The notes beneath the pieces are model-generated. The model did no database searches, was not told the DNA's origin, and saw only the letters and a program-made list of their open reading frames with translations. From NCBI RefSeq assembly GCF_003144405.1, contig NZ_PENW01000010.1, positions 1 to 64,000 on the forward strand: 64,000 nt of DNA, written 5' to 3'. Of this stretch, positions 19,153-28,893 are shown one piece after another. This DNA is from Proteus cibi (GTDB taxonomy: Bacteria; Pseudomonadota; Gammaproteobacteria; Enterobacterales; Enterobacteriaceae). Position 1 is the first letter of the stretch, and every line of letters begins with the position of its first letter. The position numbers were made by a program, and so were the translations under genes.

Positions 19153-20625
19153 ATGAAACTCAGACTTAAAAAACCCTTAGTCGCGCTTCTTGTTTCTGCG
19201 TTGCTATCAACATCAGTAGTGCCAGCGCATGCTGCGATTGATATTGAAGACTCCTTACCTGATATGGGAACCACTGCTGGTTCAACCTTGAGTATTAATC
19301 AAGAAATTGCTATGGGTGATTACTATACTCGCCAACTGCGAAATAGTGCACCATTAGTTTTTGATCCATTACTCTCTAACTATATTAACAACTTAGGGCA
19401 AAAACTGGTTTCTAATGCCAGTTCGGTAAAAACCCCTTTTCATTTCTATCTCGTCAATAACCCCAATATTAACGCCTTCGCTTATTTTGGGGGAAATATT
19501 GTTTTACATTCTGCCCTCTTTCGATATAGCCGAAATGAGAGCGAATTAGCTTCAGTGATGGCACACGAAATCACACACGTTACTCAACGACATCTAGCGA
19601 GAATGCTTGAAGATCAAGCGAAAACAACCCCTCTTGCTCTTGCGGGTGTATTAGGTTCTATTCTGATATTTATGGCAAACCCCAATGCAGGTCTTGCAAC
19701 CTTTACGGGGAGTATGGCGGGAATGCAACAGAATATGATCACATTTACACAAATGAACGAACAAGAAGCAGACCGTATCGGAATACAGACACTCTATCGC
19801 GCAGGATTTGATCCCAAAGGGATGCCTGACTTTATGCAAATTCTTGCTGATCAGGTACGATATAGCTCTAAACCCCCTGAAATGCTATTAACTCACCCCT
19901 TACCTGATAGCCGTTTATCCGATGCAAGAAGCCGAGCAAGTCAATTTCCTGCTCGACAAGTTCCACAGTCAGCTGACTTTCTGTTTGCTAAAATGCGTGT
20001 ATTAACCATGCTGACGAAAAATCCAACATCAGAGAATGCATTACAAACGATACTTGATCAGTTTAAGCAAGGTACTGCACTTGAAAGGTCAGCCGCAAAT
20101 TATGCGCTAATACTGATCTATTCTCGTGATCGCAAATTTGATGACGCAAGAAAATTGCTCACGCCAATGTTAGAAAAAGAGCCTAACAATATTTGGCTTA
20201 TTGATGCTATGACCGATATCGATTTAGAGCAAAATCGGGCAAGTGATGCTGTTGCAAGATTACAATTAGCATTAAAACAGAGACCTAACAACAATGTTCT
20301 TATTGCTAACTTAGCAAATTCCTATATGCATAATAAGCAATATAACGAAGCTAATAGACTGCTTTATCGTTATACCTTTGATAATCCAAGTGATCCTATT
20401 GGTTGGCAATTAATGGCTGAAAACGCCGCTAAACAAGGTGACAGAGCCCATGAATTAGCCGCTTATGCGGAAGATTTAGCACTTCGAGGTGACTTTGAAA
20501 CAGCAATCCGTTACTTAGGTGATGCAAGTAGACAAGTTAAACTAGGTAGTAATGATCAAGCTCGCTTTGATGCACGTATTGACCAGCTAAGAAAAATACA
20601 GCAAAGAGACAGTCAATTTAAATAA
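19153..20625 (+). CDS. bepA: periplasmic chaperone/metalloprotease BepA
   Basis: BepA (YfgC) assists LptD maturation and degrades stalled outer-membrane proteins. The 490-residue precursor has a signal peptide (about 1-27, ending PAHA before AIDIEDSLPDMG), an M48 zinc protease domain with HEITH (HExxH, about 137-141) and the third ligand in NEQEADRIG (about 200-208), then a C-terminal TPR region (about 310-480). The extended -10 sequence TGCTATCAT lies about 50 bases upstream. It is divergent from perM and followed 8 bases later by yfgD, the E. coli arrangement. Confidence 0.95.
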   Translation: MKLRLKKPLVALLVSALLSTSVVPAHAAIDIEDSLPDMGTTAGSTLSINQEIAMGDYYTRQLRNSAPLVFDPLLSNYINNLGQKLVSNASSVKTPFHFYLVNNPNINAFAYFGGNIVLHSALFRYSRNESELASVMAHEITHVTQRHLARMLEDQAKTTPLALAGVLGSILIFMANPNAGLATFTGSMAGMQQNMITFTQMNEQEADRIGIQTLYRAGFDPKGMPDFMQILADQVRYSSKPPEMLLTHPLPDSRLSDARSRASQFPARQVPQSADFLFAKMRVLTMLTKNPTSENALQTILDQFKQGTALERSAANYALILIYSRDRKFDDARKLLTPMLEKEPNNIWLIDAMTDIDLEQNRASDAVARLQLALKQRPNNNVLIANLANSYMHNKQYNEANRLLYRYTFDNPSDPIGWQLMAENAAKQGDRAHELAAYAEDLALRGDFETAIRYLGDASRQVKLGSNDQARFDARIDQLRKIQQRDSQFK

Positions 20626-20633
20626 GGGACAAT

Positions 20634-20990
20634 ATGACCAAGAAAGTGACGATTTATCATAATCCACGCTGTTCAAAAAGCCGTGAAACCTTACATTTAC
20701 TAGAAGAAATGCAAATAACACCTAATGTTATTCACTATCTAGATAGTGCCCCTTCAGTAGAGGATCTAAAAACACTGCTCAAAGCACTCGGTTTTAATGA
20801 TGCAAGAGAGTTAATGCGTACAAAAGAAGAAATCTATAAAACGCTAAAACTGGCTGATGAAACATCACAAGATGCATTAATTCAAGCGATGCATGAAAAT
20901 CCTAAACTTATTGAGCGCCCTATTGTGGTTGTTGGTAATAAAGCACGTTTAGGTCGTCCACCAGAACAAGTGAAAGACCTGTTTAACTAA
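20634..20990 (+). CDS. yfgD: ArsC-family glutaredoxin-dependent arsenate reductase-like protein YfgD
   Basis: A 118-residue ArsC-family protein, equal to E. coli YfgD in position and length. The catalytic cysteine is in YHNPRCSKSRETL (Cys about 13), the expected arginines follow in ELMRTKEE and ERPIVV, and RLGRPPEQV closes the fold. The family reduces arsenate with glutathione and glutaredoxin, although housekeeping members without an ars operon may act on other thiols. AGGGA precedes the ATG. It is the second gene of the bepA operon, which ends at the hairpin at 21004. Confidence 0.92.
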   Translation: MTKKVTIYHNPRCSKSRETLHLLEEMQITPNVIHYLDSAPSVEDLKTLLKALGFNDARELMRTKEEIYKTLKLADETSQDALIQAMHENPKLIERPIVVVGNKARLGRPPEQVKDLFN

Positions 20991-21003
20991 TATTCAAAAT
21001 TTA

Positions 21004-21037
21004 AAGCCCATATTCATGTTCTTGCATATATGGGCTT
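21004..21037 (+). terminator. terminator of bepA-yfgD
   Basis: Arms AAGCCCATAT and ATATGGGCTT (10 bases, perfect) with a 14-base loop, followed by TTTCTC; 14 bases after the yfgD stop. Confidence 0.8.
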
Positions 21038-21684
21038 TTCTCTATTTACATCATGATTAATCCCGCAACCGTTTACTCGCTTTTCTCAATTTAAGAAACT
21101 AATCATCGAATGTTATTAAATTGTAAATATTACAATCAGCAAAGCATTTCTTATTTCCGTAATAGAAAAAAACTTATCGCTTTATGCTTTCAAAATTTTT
21201 CATCTCAGTTTCATATTTTTTATGAGTAAGAAATTGCTATTTTTGAAAAGTTTTATCGCGATCACATCATGCGGTATAAACTCACAATTATAAGAAAAAA
21301 ATAATCATGTGTTTCATTTATATTGTGACTCAAGTCTCTTTACACAAATGCATTCCTACATATCATGGACTTCAGAAAATATGATAGCAGAATGCGTAAA
21401 CAATAAATTCTTGCCAAAATATTTTTTTATTATCATCCAAGAAAGAAATTAACAAGAAACACACATTTAAAACAATACTGCAATACAGCAATAAACTTTC
21501 AATTTATTATTTGCTCTATCTCTTCTTATATTGTTGTTTTTTAACTTGATAACAATTAATCAGTGTGAAATGAAGTTATAGATGTATATGAAATAAACAA
21601 CGTTATAGCCAACATTATGGGCAATTAAAACTAACCAATCACCATTATTGGTGTCGGGTGATTGCTAGGCTAATAGGAAAACAG
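21038..21684. other. long intergenic region upstream of the nucleoside permease
   Basis: About 650 AT-rich bases without a credible gene. A possible CRP half-site-based element (TTTTATCGCGATCACA) occurs at 21251-21266. E. coli nupG is controlled by CRP, CytR and DeoR, so regulatory sites are expected here, but I cannot define a promoter with confidence. Confidence 0.45.
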
Positions 21685-22935
21685 ATGAATATCGTACTTA
21701 GATTAAAACTTGTCTCATTCCTCCAGTTCTTTATATGGGGATCTTGGCTGGTAACATTCGCCTCGTATCTTTTTGGAGAACTGCATTTTAAAGGTAGTGA
21801 TGTTGGGCTTATTTTTAGTGCTCTTGGACTTGCCTCACTTATCGCACCCGTCATCATGGGATTTATTGCAGATAAAATAAATAACCGCAAATTAGTGTTT
21901 ATTACTCTGCATATTTTTTCCGCATTAGCATTAGTGTTAATGTCGCAAATGACCACAGTCACTACGCTATTTTTTGCAACTTTATTACATTTGTTGTTCT
22001 TTATGCCAAGTATTTCAATGGCAAACAGCATCATTTTCGAACTGTTAGAACAAAAACATTTAGAGCCTAATAACTACTTCCCTAAAATTCGTGTTTACGG
22101 CACTGTTGGTTTTATTGCAGCTATGTGGGTTATTAGCTTCTTAGGTTTAGGTAATAGCTATCACCAGCTCTTTGTTGCAGCGATCGCATCTATTGCTTTA
22201 GCGGTATTTGCCATGTTCTTACCTGCAACTAAAGCAACTGACAAAAACGAAACTAAAGCCGAAGAAGTGGCATTTAGTATCACGAATATCTTGCAAGTCT
22301 TTAAAAAGAAAAATGTCGTTGTTTTCTTATTCTTCGCAACATTATTAGGATCTGTACTGCAAATTACGAATACATTTGGTGTGCCATTCCTGCAAGATAT
22401 TGCACAATCGCCAAATGCAGATGATTCATTCTTTGCACGTTATCCTTCTGTATTCTTATCTATTTCACAGATTTCAGAAGTCGTATTTATTCTGTTTCTA
22501 CCACTGTTATTAAAACGCGTAAGAATCGAAACTATCGTGTTATTCAGTATGATTGCTTGGATCTTACGTTTCGGTTTCTTTGCTTACGGTGACTACACAT
22601 CATTAGGTCAAATCGTCTTATTATTATCAATGATTGTGTATGGTTGTGCATTCGACTTCTTTAATATCTCAGGTTCACTGTTCTTAGAAAAAGAGATCCC
22701 ATTACAATATCGTTCAACAGCACAAGGCATGTTTATGACCTTAGTGAACGGTTTTGGTACTTATTTAGGTGCCATGTTAAGTGGCTGGGTCATTGATTTA
22801 TATACCACTAATGGTGCGGTTGATTGGAAATCATTCTGGTTAATCTTCACTGGCTACACTATCGCTATTACTGCACTTTATCTGATTTTCTTACTGGTTC
22901 CTCAGAAGAAAACCAAAGTAGTAGAAGCAAACTAA
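21685..22935 (+). CDS. nupG: NupG/XapB-type nucleoside:H+ symporter
   Basis: A 416-residue major facilitator protein of the nucleoside:H+ symporter family, with 12 expected membrane helices. It follows E. coli NupG along its length (FLQFFIWGSWLVTFASY near the N-terminus, KIRVYGTVGFIAAMWV, MIVYGCAFDFFNISGSLF, TAQGMFMTLVNGFG). The ATG at 21685 has AGGAAA upstream; an in-frame upstream start at 21658 is not supported. It would import purine and pyrimidine nucleosides. XapB is the alternative family member. It is monocistronic with a strong terminator after it. Confidence 0.85.
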   Translation: MNIVLRLKLVSFLQFFIWGSWLVTFASYLFGELHFKGSDVGLIFSALGLASLIAPVIMGFIADKINNRKLVFITLHIFSALALVLMSQMTTVTTLFFATLLHLLFFMPSISMANSIIFELLEQKHLEPNNYFPKIRVYGTVGFIAAMWVISFLGLGNSYHQLFVAAIASIALAVFAMFLPATKATDKNETKAEEVAFSITNILQVFKKKNVVVFLFFATLLGSVLQITNTFGVPFLQDIAQSPNADDSFFARYPSVFLSISQISEVVFILFLPLLLKRVRIETIVLFSMIAWILRFGFFAYGDYTSLGQIVLLLSMIVYGCAFDFFNISGSLFLEKEIPLQYRSTAQGMFMTLVNGFGTYLGAMLSGWVIDLYTTNGAVDWKSFWLIFTGYTIAITALYLIFLLVPQKKTKVVEAN

Positions 22936-22972
22936 CTATTTAGCCCTCCTCTTTTATTGTTTGTGTCTCTCG

Positions 22973-23007
22973 CCGCTTGCCTTATATAAAGACAAGCGGT
23001 TTTTTTA
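22973..23007 (+). terminator. terminator of the nucleoside permease gene
   Basis: Arms CCGCTTG and CAAGCGG with a 13-base loop, followed by seven T residues; about 37 bases after the stop. Confidence 0.85.
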
Positions 23008-23120
23008 TCTCGTGTTTTTATGAGAGATAAAAATAGAAAATCCACCATTAATAAATAACAAGGATTGTTACCTTGATTGGGTATTGAATTTGGGAGATGG
23101 GGACAAGATTGAGATTATTC

Positions 23121-23146
23121 GCCTCACCTAACAAGATGAGTGAGGC
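23121..23146 (-). terminator. hairpin just downstream of hda
   Basis: Arms GCCTCAC and GTGAGGC with a 12-base loop, 3 bases past the hda stop. There is no good T run on the minus strand, so it may be a weak or Rho-assisted terminator. Confidence 0.4.
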
Positions 23147-23149
23147 TAT

Positions 23150-23851
23150 TTAAAGTTTGAGTATATCTTTCACAAATGGGATAGTCAGTTTACGTTGAGC
23201 AACAATAGATGCGTGATCAAGTTCATCAAGCATTTCAAATAAGGTTCGCATTTTTCTATCTAACCGTTTTAATACAAAACGACCAACATCTTCAGGTAAT
23301 TCAAAACCACGAAGTTTTGCTCTTAATTGTAGCGCTTGAATTTTTTCTTCGTCACTTAAAGGCTGTAAACGGTAAATTTGCCCCCAATCGAGGCGAGATG
23401 CTAAATCAGGAAGTTGTAGCTCTATTTGGCGAGGCGGTCGATCCCCTGTAATTAATAAGCAGGTTCGTCCATGCTCTAAAACACGGTTATAAAGATTAAA
23501 TAAGGCGAGTTCCCACTCTTCATCACCCGCAATACACTGAACATTATCAATACAAACTAAGGATAAATGTTCCATACCTTCAAGAACATCGGGAACAAAG
23601 TAGGCACGTTTATCAAGAGGAACATACCCAACAGCATCACCTTTTAAAGAAAGCTCAGCACAAGCGGCATGTAATAGATGGCTCTTTCCACCTCCGTCAC
23701 GAGACCAGAAATAGATATAACTGCCATGAGATTGATGAATGGCGGTTCGAATTGCCGCGACTAACGACGCGTTTTCCCCTGCATAAAAGCTATCGAATGT
23801 CTCATCATCGGGCAGAGATAGTGGTAATGATAGCTGTGACGGCGTATTCAG
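23150..23851 (-). CDS. hda: DnaA inactivator Hda
   Basis: Hda, with the DNA-loaded beta clamp, stimulates ATP hydrolysis by DnaA (RIDA) to prevent over-initiation. An N-terminal clamp-binding motif QLSLPL is present, then the AAA+ domain with Walker A-like [19 protein letters not shown] (about 50-68), Walker B LVCIDNVQ and the C-terminal [15 protein letters not shown] place the start at the CTG at 23851: it gives 233 residues beginning with NTPSQL, identical in length to E. coli Hda, whose start is also CTG, and AGGTGAGGT lies upstream. A longer frame to 23896 would add 15 unsupported residues. It follows a YbdG-type channel gene, not uraA directly. Confidence 0.93.
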   Translation of the reverse strand: MNTPSQLSLPLSLPDDETFDSFYAGENASLVAAIRTAIHQSHGSYIYFWSRDGGGKSHLLHAACAELSLKGDAVGYVPLDKRAYFVPDVLEGMEHLSLVCIDNVQCIAGDEEWELALFNLYNRVLEHGRTCLLITGDRPPRQIELQLPDLASRLDWGQIYRLQPLSDEEKIQALQLRAKLRGFELPEDVGRFVLKRLDRKMRTLFEMLDELDHASIVAQRKLTIPFVKDILKL

Positions 23852-24079
23852 AAGCACCTCACCTGAATAGTTTAATAAACGTGGTGATTCTAACACAAAT
23901 TCTCACAAGGTCAGAACCAATATTAAAAAAGCACATGACACAGGTTAAGATAACAGCAAGATCACCCAAATAAGTCTATTTTATAAACTTCAAGCGCCTT
24001 ATTGAATTGTTGCTTGGCTGTTCCTCGAATTATTTAAAGCAAAATCAAAAAACATGCCGTGCTAATTAGTTTCACTTTA

Positions 24080-25285
24080 TTATCTGAAATTTAATTTCGC
24101 AACATCATTACCAGAAGGTTGCTGATAAATGTCGAGCTTAAAATATTTGGCTGATGCATTTATATACTCAAAAATTTCAGATTGAGTCTCTTCATATTCA
24201 ACCCAAGTAGTTGCTCGAGTAAAACAATATAACTCTACAGGCAACCCCATTGGCGTCGGTGGCATTGTTCTGATCACCAAATACATATCAGGTCGAACAT
24301 CGCCTCGCATTTTTATCCAATTTAGCATGTACTTACGAAATAGCTGTAAGTTAGTCACACCTTTTGTTTCTAACCACTCATTAATATCACCAATCTCTTC
24401 TTCTTTTCCTTCGAGCATCGTTTCTATACTCTTACGAAGCGGTGCTGTATTTTTTAACTCTAAGACTAATTCTTGCGTTGCAAATGAAATCGAAGATTGG
24501 TCAATATAAAAACTGCGTTTGATCCGGCGCCCGCCTGATGAAAACATCGGTTGCCAGTTTGTATATTTTTCAGTCAAAAAATCTTTGGTTGGAATACGTG
24601 AAATCGTATTATCCCAATTACGCACAGTGATCGTATGCAATGCGATATCAATAACCTCACCGCTGATATTACTACTGGGTAATTCAATCCAATCATAAAG
24701 CTTTAATACTTTTCCGTTAGAAATAAGAATATTGGCAACAAAAGAGATAAGTGTATGCTGAAAAACAAACATTAACACCGCTGCAATAGCACCAAAGCTT
24801 GAAATAATAATAAGTGGGGATTGTTCAGTGAATAACGCAATAATCAGGATGAAAGAGATAATCCAGACCACAATTTTGGCAATCTCAATATAGCCTTTAA
24901 TGGAATTATTCCGATGCCAGGCTTTTTTGGCATGCCTAATATTGAAGATATCAAGGGCGTTATTAAGCAATGAAGCGATATTGATGATAATAAAGGCGCG
25001 AGCAACCGTCTCAAAGATAATATTCATTTCAGCTGAAAATGACGGTAGTAGCTGATTAATATAGAGAACGAGTGTAACAGCAACAATAGATGCACTCTTT
25101 TTAGCAATATCTTCTATCGTTTCTTCATCTGAAAGCTCAGTAAATAAAAAAAGTAAACGCTTTGCAATTCGGCTGAAAATCATTTTGGCGAGAAACCATA
25201 CCACGAGCAACACAATAACTAAAAAGAGTGTGGTAAAAATTTGCTTTGATGTAATGAAATCATAAATTTCAATCAGCTTTTCCAT
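24080..25285 (-). CDS. ybdG: YbdG/MscM-type mechanosensitive channel
   Basis: A 401-residue MscS-superfamily channel, expected in the inner membrane, which opens under membrane tension to release solutes. About five membrane helices (1-180) lead into the pore helix (about 160-190, FGAIAAVLMFVFQHTLISFVANIL), followed by the beta-domain with GEVIDIALHTITVRNWDNTISRIPTKDFL. The insertion ending SSGGRRIKRSFYIDQSSI is typical of YbdG and not of MscS. It reads leftward between uraA and hda; in E. coli these are adjacent and ybdG is elsewhere. A terminator after uraA (25504-25532) suggests it has its own promoter. Confidence 0.85.
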   Translation of the reverse strand: MEKLIEIYDFITSKQIFTTLFLVIVLLVVWFLAKMIFSRIAKRLLFLFTELSDEETIEDIAKKSASIVAVTLVLYINQLLPSFSAEMNIIFETVARAFIIINIASLLNNALDIFNIRHAKKAWHRNNSIKGYIEIAKIVVWIISFILIIALFTEQSPLIIISSFGAIAAVLMFVFQHTLISFVANILISNGKVLKLYDWIELPSSNISGEVIDIALHTITVRNWDNTISRIPTKDFLTEKYTNWQPMFSSGGRRIKRSFYIDQSSISFATQELVLELKNTAPLRKSIETMLEGKEEEIGDINEWLETKGVTNLQLFRKYMLNWIKMRGDVRPDMYLVIRTMPPTPMGLPVELYCFTRATTWVEYEETQSEIFEYINASAKYFKLDIYQQPSGNDVAKLNFR

Positions 25286-25503
25286 AAATTACGTTATACC
25301 TTTTTTGAGATACCCCAACCTTAAAACGAATATCACTTAAGTCGCAAACAAAATGCCTATTTCGCATAAGAACAGGCACCTATTGTCTCATTTATTTTAT
25401 TTAAATAAACATCATGATTGAATTAATCATGCTTTTCTAAGTTTTAAACACTTAAAATATCAAAAATCTTAGTTTTTAATATGAAATAAAAATAAAACAC
25501 AAT

Positions 25504-25534
25504 AAAAAAAGGTGGAGATCATCCACCTTTTTTA
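25504..25534. terminator. bidirectional-looking terminator downstream of uraA
   Basis: Arms GGTGGA and TCCACC with loop GATCA, extended by A and T runs on both sides (AAAAAAA before, TTTTTTA after). It lies 38 bases past the uraA stop and 219 bases upstream of the YbdG-type channel gene. Confidence 0.85.
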
Positions 25535-25571
25535 TTAAATTCAGCATATTGATTTAGATTTTCTTAATCAA

Positions 25572-26873
25572 TTACTTTTTGTTTGCTGTGCCACTCACCG
25601 ATTCAATCGTGTTATCCACTAATTCTGTTTCAGGGCGAATAATACTCACTAATTTAAAGATTAAGCTTAAAACAATACCCACGATGGTTGCCAATGCCAT
25701 ACCTTTTAATTCAGCCGCGCCAATTTGAATGGAAGCACCACTCACACCGACAATCAGAATAATGGCCGTTAATATCAGGTTTTGCGGTTTGTTATAATCC
25801 ACTTTTGAATCTAACAAAACACGAATACCGGATGCACCAATAACACCGTAAAGCAGTAATGAAACCCCACCCATCACTGGAACAGGTACAGCAGCAATAG
25901 CCGCAGCCAGTTTACCGACACAAGATAATAAGATGGCAAGAATTGCCGCGCCACCGATAACCCATGAACTGTAAACCTTAGTGATAGCCATAACGCCAAT
26001 GTTTTCACCATAAGTGGTATTTGGTGTTGAACCAAAGAAACCCGAAATAATGGTAGAGAAACCGTTTGCGAACATAGAACGATGTAAGCCTGGGTTTTTC
26101 ATTAAATCACGTTGCACAATATTGGCGGTGACAACAAGGTGTCCAACGTGCTCAGCAATAACAACTAATGCGGCAGGTAGAATAATAAAGATCGCACTCC
26201 ATTCAAAACGCGGTGAATAGAATGTCGGTAGTGCAAACCAGTTAGCTTCTTTAATCGGAGTAATATCAACAACGCCCAAGAAGAAAGAGAGTGCATAACC
26301 TGCTAATACCCCAATAAGAATAGGAATAATAGCAAGGAATCCTCTAAACATCACAGAGCCTAAGATAGTTACACCTAAAGTCACCATAGAAATAAGCAGT
26401 GTTTGACTATCAACTGGTGCATCTGCACTTGGTAATAATCCTGCCATTCCCGCCGCTGTTCCTGCTAATTCAAGCCCGATGACGGCAACGATTGCGCCCA
26501 TTGCCGCAGGTGGAAACATCACATTAATCCAGCCTCGTCCTGCTATTTTGACAATACCTGCAACGATACAAAACAACACACCACAGACGATAAATCCGCC
26601 GAGTGCTAATTCATACCCTAAAGGTAGCAATAAAAGTACAGGTGAGATAAATGCAAAACTTGAACCTAAATAAGCGGGTATGCGTCCTTTACAAATAAAG
26701 AGATAAAGCAGGGTTCCGATCCCGTTAAATAACAATATTGTTGCCGGATTAACTTTAAATAAAATTGGCACAAGTACGGTGGCGCCAAACATTGCAAACA
26801 GATGTTGAAGACTCAACGGGATTGTTTGTAATAATGGTGGGCGCTCTTCTACCCCGATTGCACGACGAGTCAT
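25572..26873 (-). CDS. uraA: uracil permease UraA
   Basis: Uracil:H+ symporter of the NCS2 family, inner membrane, about 14 membrane segments. The 433-residue length matches E. coli UraA (429). Typical segments are visible: LQHLFAMFGATVLVP (about 22-36), ADHxGH-type AEHVGHLVVTANIV (about 240-253) and the second core motif GFFGSTPNTTYGENIGVMA (about 276-294). It lies 108 bases after upp on the same strand, with an attenuator-like hairpin between them at 26954. Import and salvage of uracil are thereby linked. Confidence 0.96.
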   Translation of the reverse strand: MTRRAIGVEERPPLLQTIPLSLQHLFAMFGATVLVPILFKVNPATILLFNGIGTLLYLFICKGRIPAYLGSSFAFISPVLLLLPLGYELALGGFIVCGVLFCIVAGIVKIAGRGWINVMFPPAAMGAIVAVIGLELAGTAAGMAGLLPSADAPVDSQTLLISMVTLGVTILGSVMFRGFLAIIPILIGVLAGYALSFFLGVVDITPIKEANWFALPTFYSPRFEWSAIFIILPAALVVIAEHVGHLVVTANIVQRDLMKNPGLHRSMFANGFSTIISGFFGSTPNTTYGENIGVMAITKVYSSWVIGGAAILAILLSCVGKLAAAIAAVPVPVMGGVSLLLYGVIGASGIRVLLDSKVDYNKPQNLILTAIILIVGVSGASIQIGAAELKGMALATIVGIVLSLIFKLVSIIRPETELVDNTIESVSGTANKK

Positions 26874-26953
26874 GCTTACGACCTCTCTTTAATATGAATG
26901 TGAAATTGGTTTGTATATTTCTAACTATAGAACAAGATAACAGGTCCAAAAAA

Positions 26954-26976
26954 AAGCCGACTATCAAAGTCGGCTT
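26954..26976 (-). terminator. hairpin between upp and uraA
   Basis: Arms AAGCCGACT and AGTCGGCTT (9 bases, perfect), loop ATCAA, followed on the minus strand by a run of eight T. It lies 6 bases after the upp stop and so could end or reduce read-through into uraA. Confidence 0.82.
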
Positions 26977-26981
26977 AATTA

Positions 26982-27608
26982 TTATTTTGTACCAAATATC
27001 TTATCACCCGCATCGCCAAGACCTGGAACGATGTACCCGTGCTCATTAAGATGGCTATCAATAGACGCAGTATATAATTCCACATCTGGATGAGCTTCTT
27101 CTAATGCCTTAATACCTTCTGGAGCAGCAACCAGTACTAATACTTTAATTGAAGTACAGCCCGCATTTTTTAATAAATCAATTGTGGCAATCATAGAACC
27201 ACCTGTTGCTAACATAGGGTCAACAACAAGCGCCATACGCTCTTCAATATTGGATGCTAATTTCTGGAAGTAAGGGACAGGTTTTAATGTTTCTTCATCG
27301 CGGTAAACGCCAACTACACTGATTCGGGCACTAGGAATATTTTCTAATACTCCGTCCATCATCCCGATACCTGCACGGAGGATAGGAACTACTGTGATTT
27401 TTTTTCCTTTAATCTGTTCTATCTCTACCGAACCACACCAACCTTCTATTGTTACCGTCTCTGTTTCTAAATCGGCGGTAGCTTCATACGTCAGTAGACT
27501 GGAAACTTCTGAAGCCAGTTCACGAAAGCGTTTAGTGCTTATATCATGATCTCGCATCAGCCCCAATTTATGTTGAATGAGTGGGTGTTTTACCTCAACG
27601 ATCTTCAT
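26982..27608 (-). CDS. upp: uracil phosphoribosyltransferase Upp
   Basis: Pyrimidine salvage: converts uracil and PRPP to UMP. The 208-residue protein equals E. coli Upp in length, with [19 protein letters not shown] at the N-terminus, the PRPP-binding loop in [19 protein letters not shown] (about 128-146) and the C-terminal [18 protein letters not shown]. It is divergent from purM and is the first gene before uraA. The shared upp/purM intergenic region carries a PurR box nearer purM. Confidence 0.97.
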   Translation of the reverse strand: MKIVEVKHPLIQHKLGLMRDHDISTKRFRELASEVSSLLTYEATADLETETVTIEGWCGSVEIEQIKGKKITVVPILRAGIGMMDGVLENIPSARISVVGVYRDEETLKPVPYFQKLASNIEERMALVVDPMLATGGSMIATIDLLKNAGCTSIKVLVLVAAPEGIKALEEAHPDVELYTASIDSHLNEHGYIVPGLGDAGDKIFGTK

Positions 27609-27760
27609 AATTTCTCCTAATGTACGACGCAGCCTGACAAAAAAATCGCGAGATTATACCGCTTTTTTGCCAACATTCCATCGTTTTTCTATTGATATTG
27701 ATCAAACGCACAGCTTTTAACCACACCAACATGAATAATTGTGACCGATAAAGAAGATCC

Positions 27761-27776
27761 TCGCAAACGTTTGCTT
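27761..27776. promoter_or_regulatory. PurR box upstream of purM
   Basis: TCGCAAACGTTTGCTT is a near-perfect palindrome matching the PurR operator consensus ACGCAAACGTTTGCGT at 14 of 16 positions. It lies 64 bases before the purM start, where E. coli purMN is also PurR-controlled. Confidence 0.85.
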
Positions 27777-27839
27777 TGCCTGTTAGAATAGCGTCCGCAC
27801 ACATTTTTTCTTAACAGCAACTTGCCGTGAGGGCTCTAC

Positions 27840-28880
27840 GTGACTAACAAATCCTCTCTCAGCTATAAAGATGCCGGTGTCGATATTGATGCAGGTAATG
27901 CTTTAGTCGATCGTATCAAAGGTGTAGTAAAAGAAACTCGTCGCCCTGAAGTTATGGGGGGTTTAGGTGGCTTTGGCGCACTTTGTGCAATTCCATCTAA
28001 ATACCGCGAACCTATTTTAGTATCAGGCACAGATGGCGTAGGCACTAAACTTCGCCTTGCGATGGATTTAAATCGCCATGATGACATCGGAATTGATTTG
28101 GTCGCAATGTGTGTCAACGATTTAATTGTTCAAGGTGCAGAACCCCTTTTCTTCCTTGACTACTATGCCACAGGCAAATTAGATGTCGATACGGCAGCAC
28201 GCGTAGTAACGGGTATTGCCGAAGGTTGTAAGCAATCTGGCTGTGCATTAGTCGGTGGTGAAACTGCTGAAATGCCAGGAATGTATCACGGTAATGATTA
28301 TGATATCGCAGGCTTTTGTGTCGGCGTTGTTGAAAAATCAGAAATTATCGATGGTAGCAAAGTCGAAACTGGCGATGCGCTAATCGCTTTAGCATCAAGT
28401 GGACCTCATTCTAATGGCTATTCACTCATCAGAAAAATTCTTGAAGTCAGCAATACACAAGCTGAAAGCACATCCTTAGGCGATAAATCATTAGCTGATC
28501 ACCTATTAGCGCCTACCCGTATTTATGTGAAATCCCTGCTTTCATTAATTGAAAATGTGGATATCCATGCTGTGGCACATATTACAGGTGGCGGATTCTG
28601 GGAAAATATTCCTCGAGTATTACCTGAAAACACGCAAGCGCGCATTGACAGTAAAAGCTGGGAATGGCCTCTGGTTTTCAAATGGTTACAAGATGCGGGA
28701 CAAGTCAGCACACATGAAATGTATCGTACCTTTAACTGTGGCGTTGGATTGTTAATTGCCGTTAACCCAAATGACGTTGAAAAAACATTAGCACATCTTG
28801 CTGAGTGCGGTGAAAACGCATGGTTAATTGGTGAAATTGCACCACAAGCCACAGGCGAAGCACAAGTTATTATTAACTAA
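27840..28880 (+). CDS. purM: phosphoribosylformylglycinamidine cyclo-ligase PurM
   Basis: AIR synthetase of purine biosynthesis: ATP-dependent ring closure of FGAM. The 346-residue protein follows E. coli PurM throughout ([65 protein letters not shown]). The start is GTG at 27840, with GAGGG upstream. A PurR box at 27761 makes purine repression likely. It is followed 13 bases later by purN, the standard purMN operon, and is divergent from upp. Confidence 0.97.
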   Translation: MTNKSSLSYKDAGVDIDAGNALVDRIKGVVKETRRPEVMGGLGGFGALCAIPSKYREPILVSGTDGVGTKLRLAMDLNRHDDIGIDLVAMCVNDLIVQGAEPLFFLDYYATGKLDVDTAARVVTGIAEGCKQSGCALVGGETAEMPGMYHGNDYDIAGFCVGVVEKSEIIDGSKVETGDALIALASSGPHSNGYSLIRKILEVSNTQAESTSLGDKSLADHLLAPTRIYVKSLLSLIENVDIHAVAHITGGGFWENIPRVLPENTQARIDSKSWEWPLVFKWLQDAGQVSTHEMYRTFNCGVGLLIAVNPNDVEKTLAHLAECGENAWLIGEIAPQATGEAQVIIN

Positions 28881-28893
28881 TGAAAACATGTGA

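Noticed and set aside
28523-28852. Open frame of 109 codons on the minus strand inside purM
   Set aside because: Antisense to a well-conserved enzyme and without recognisable domains.
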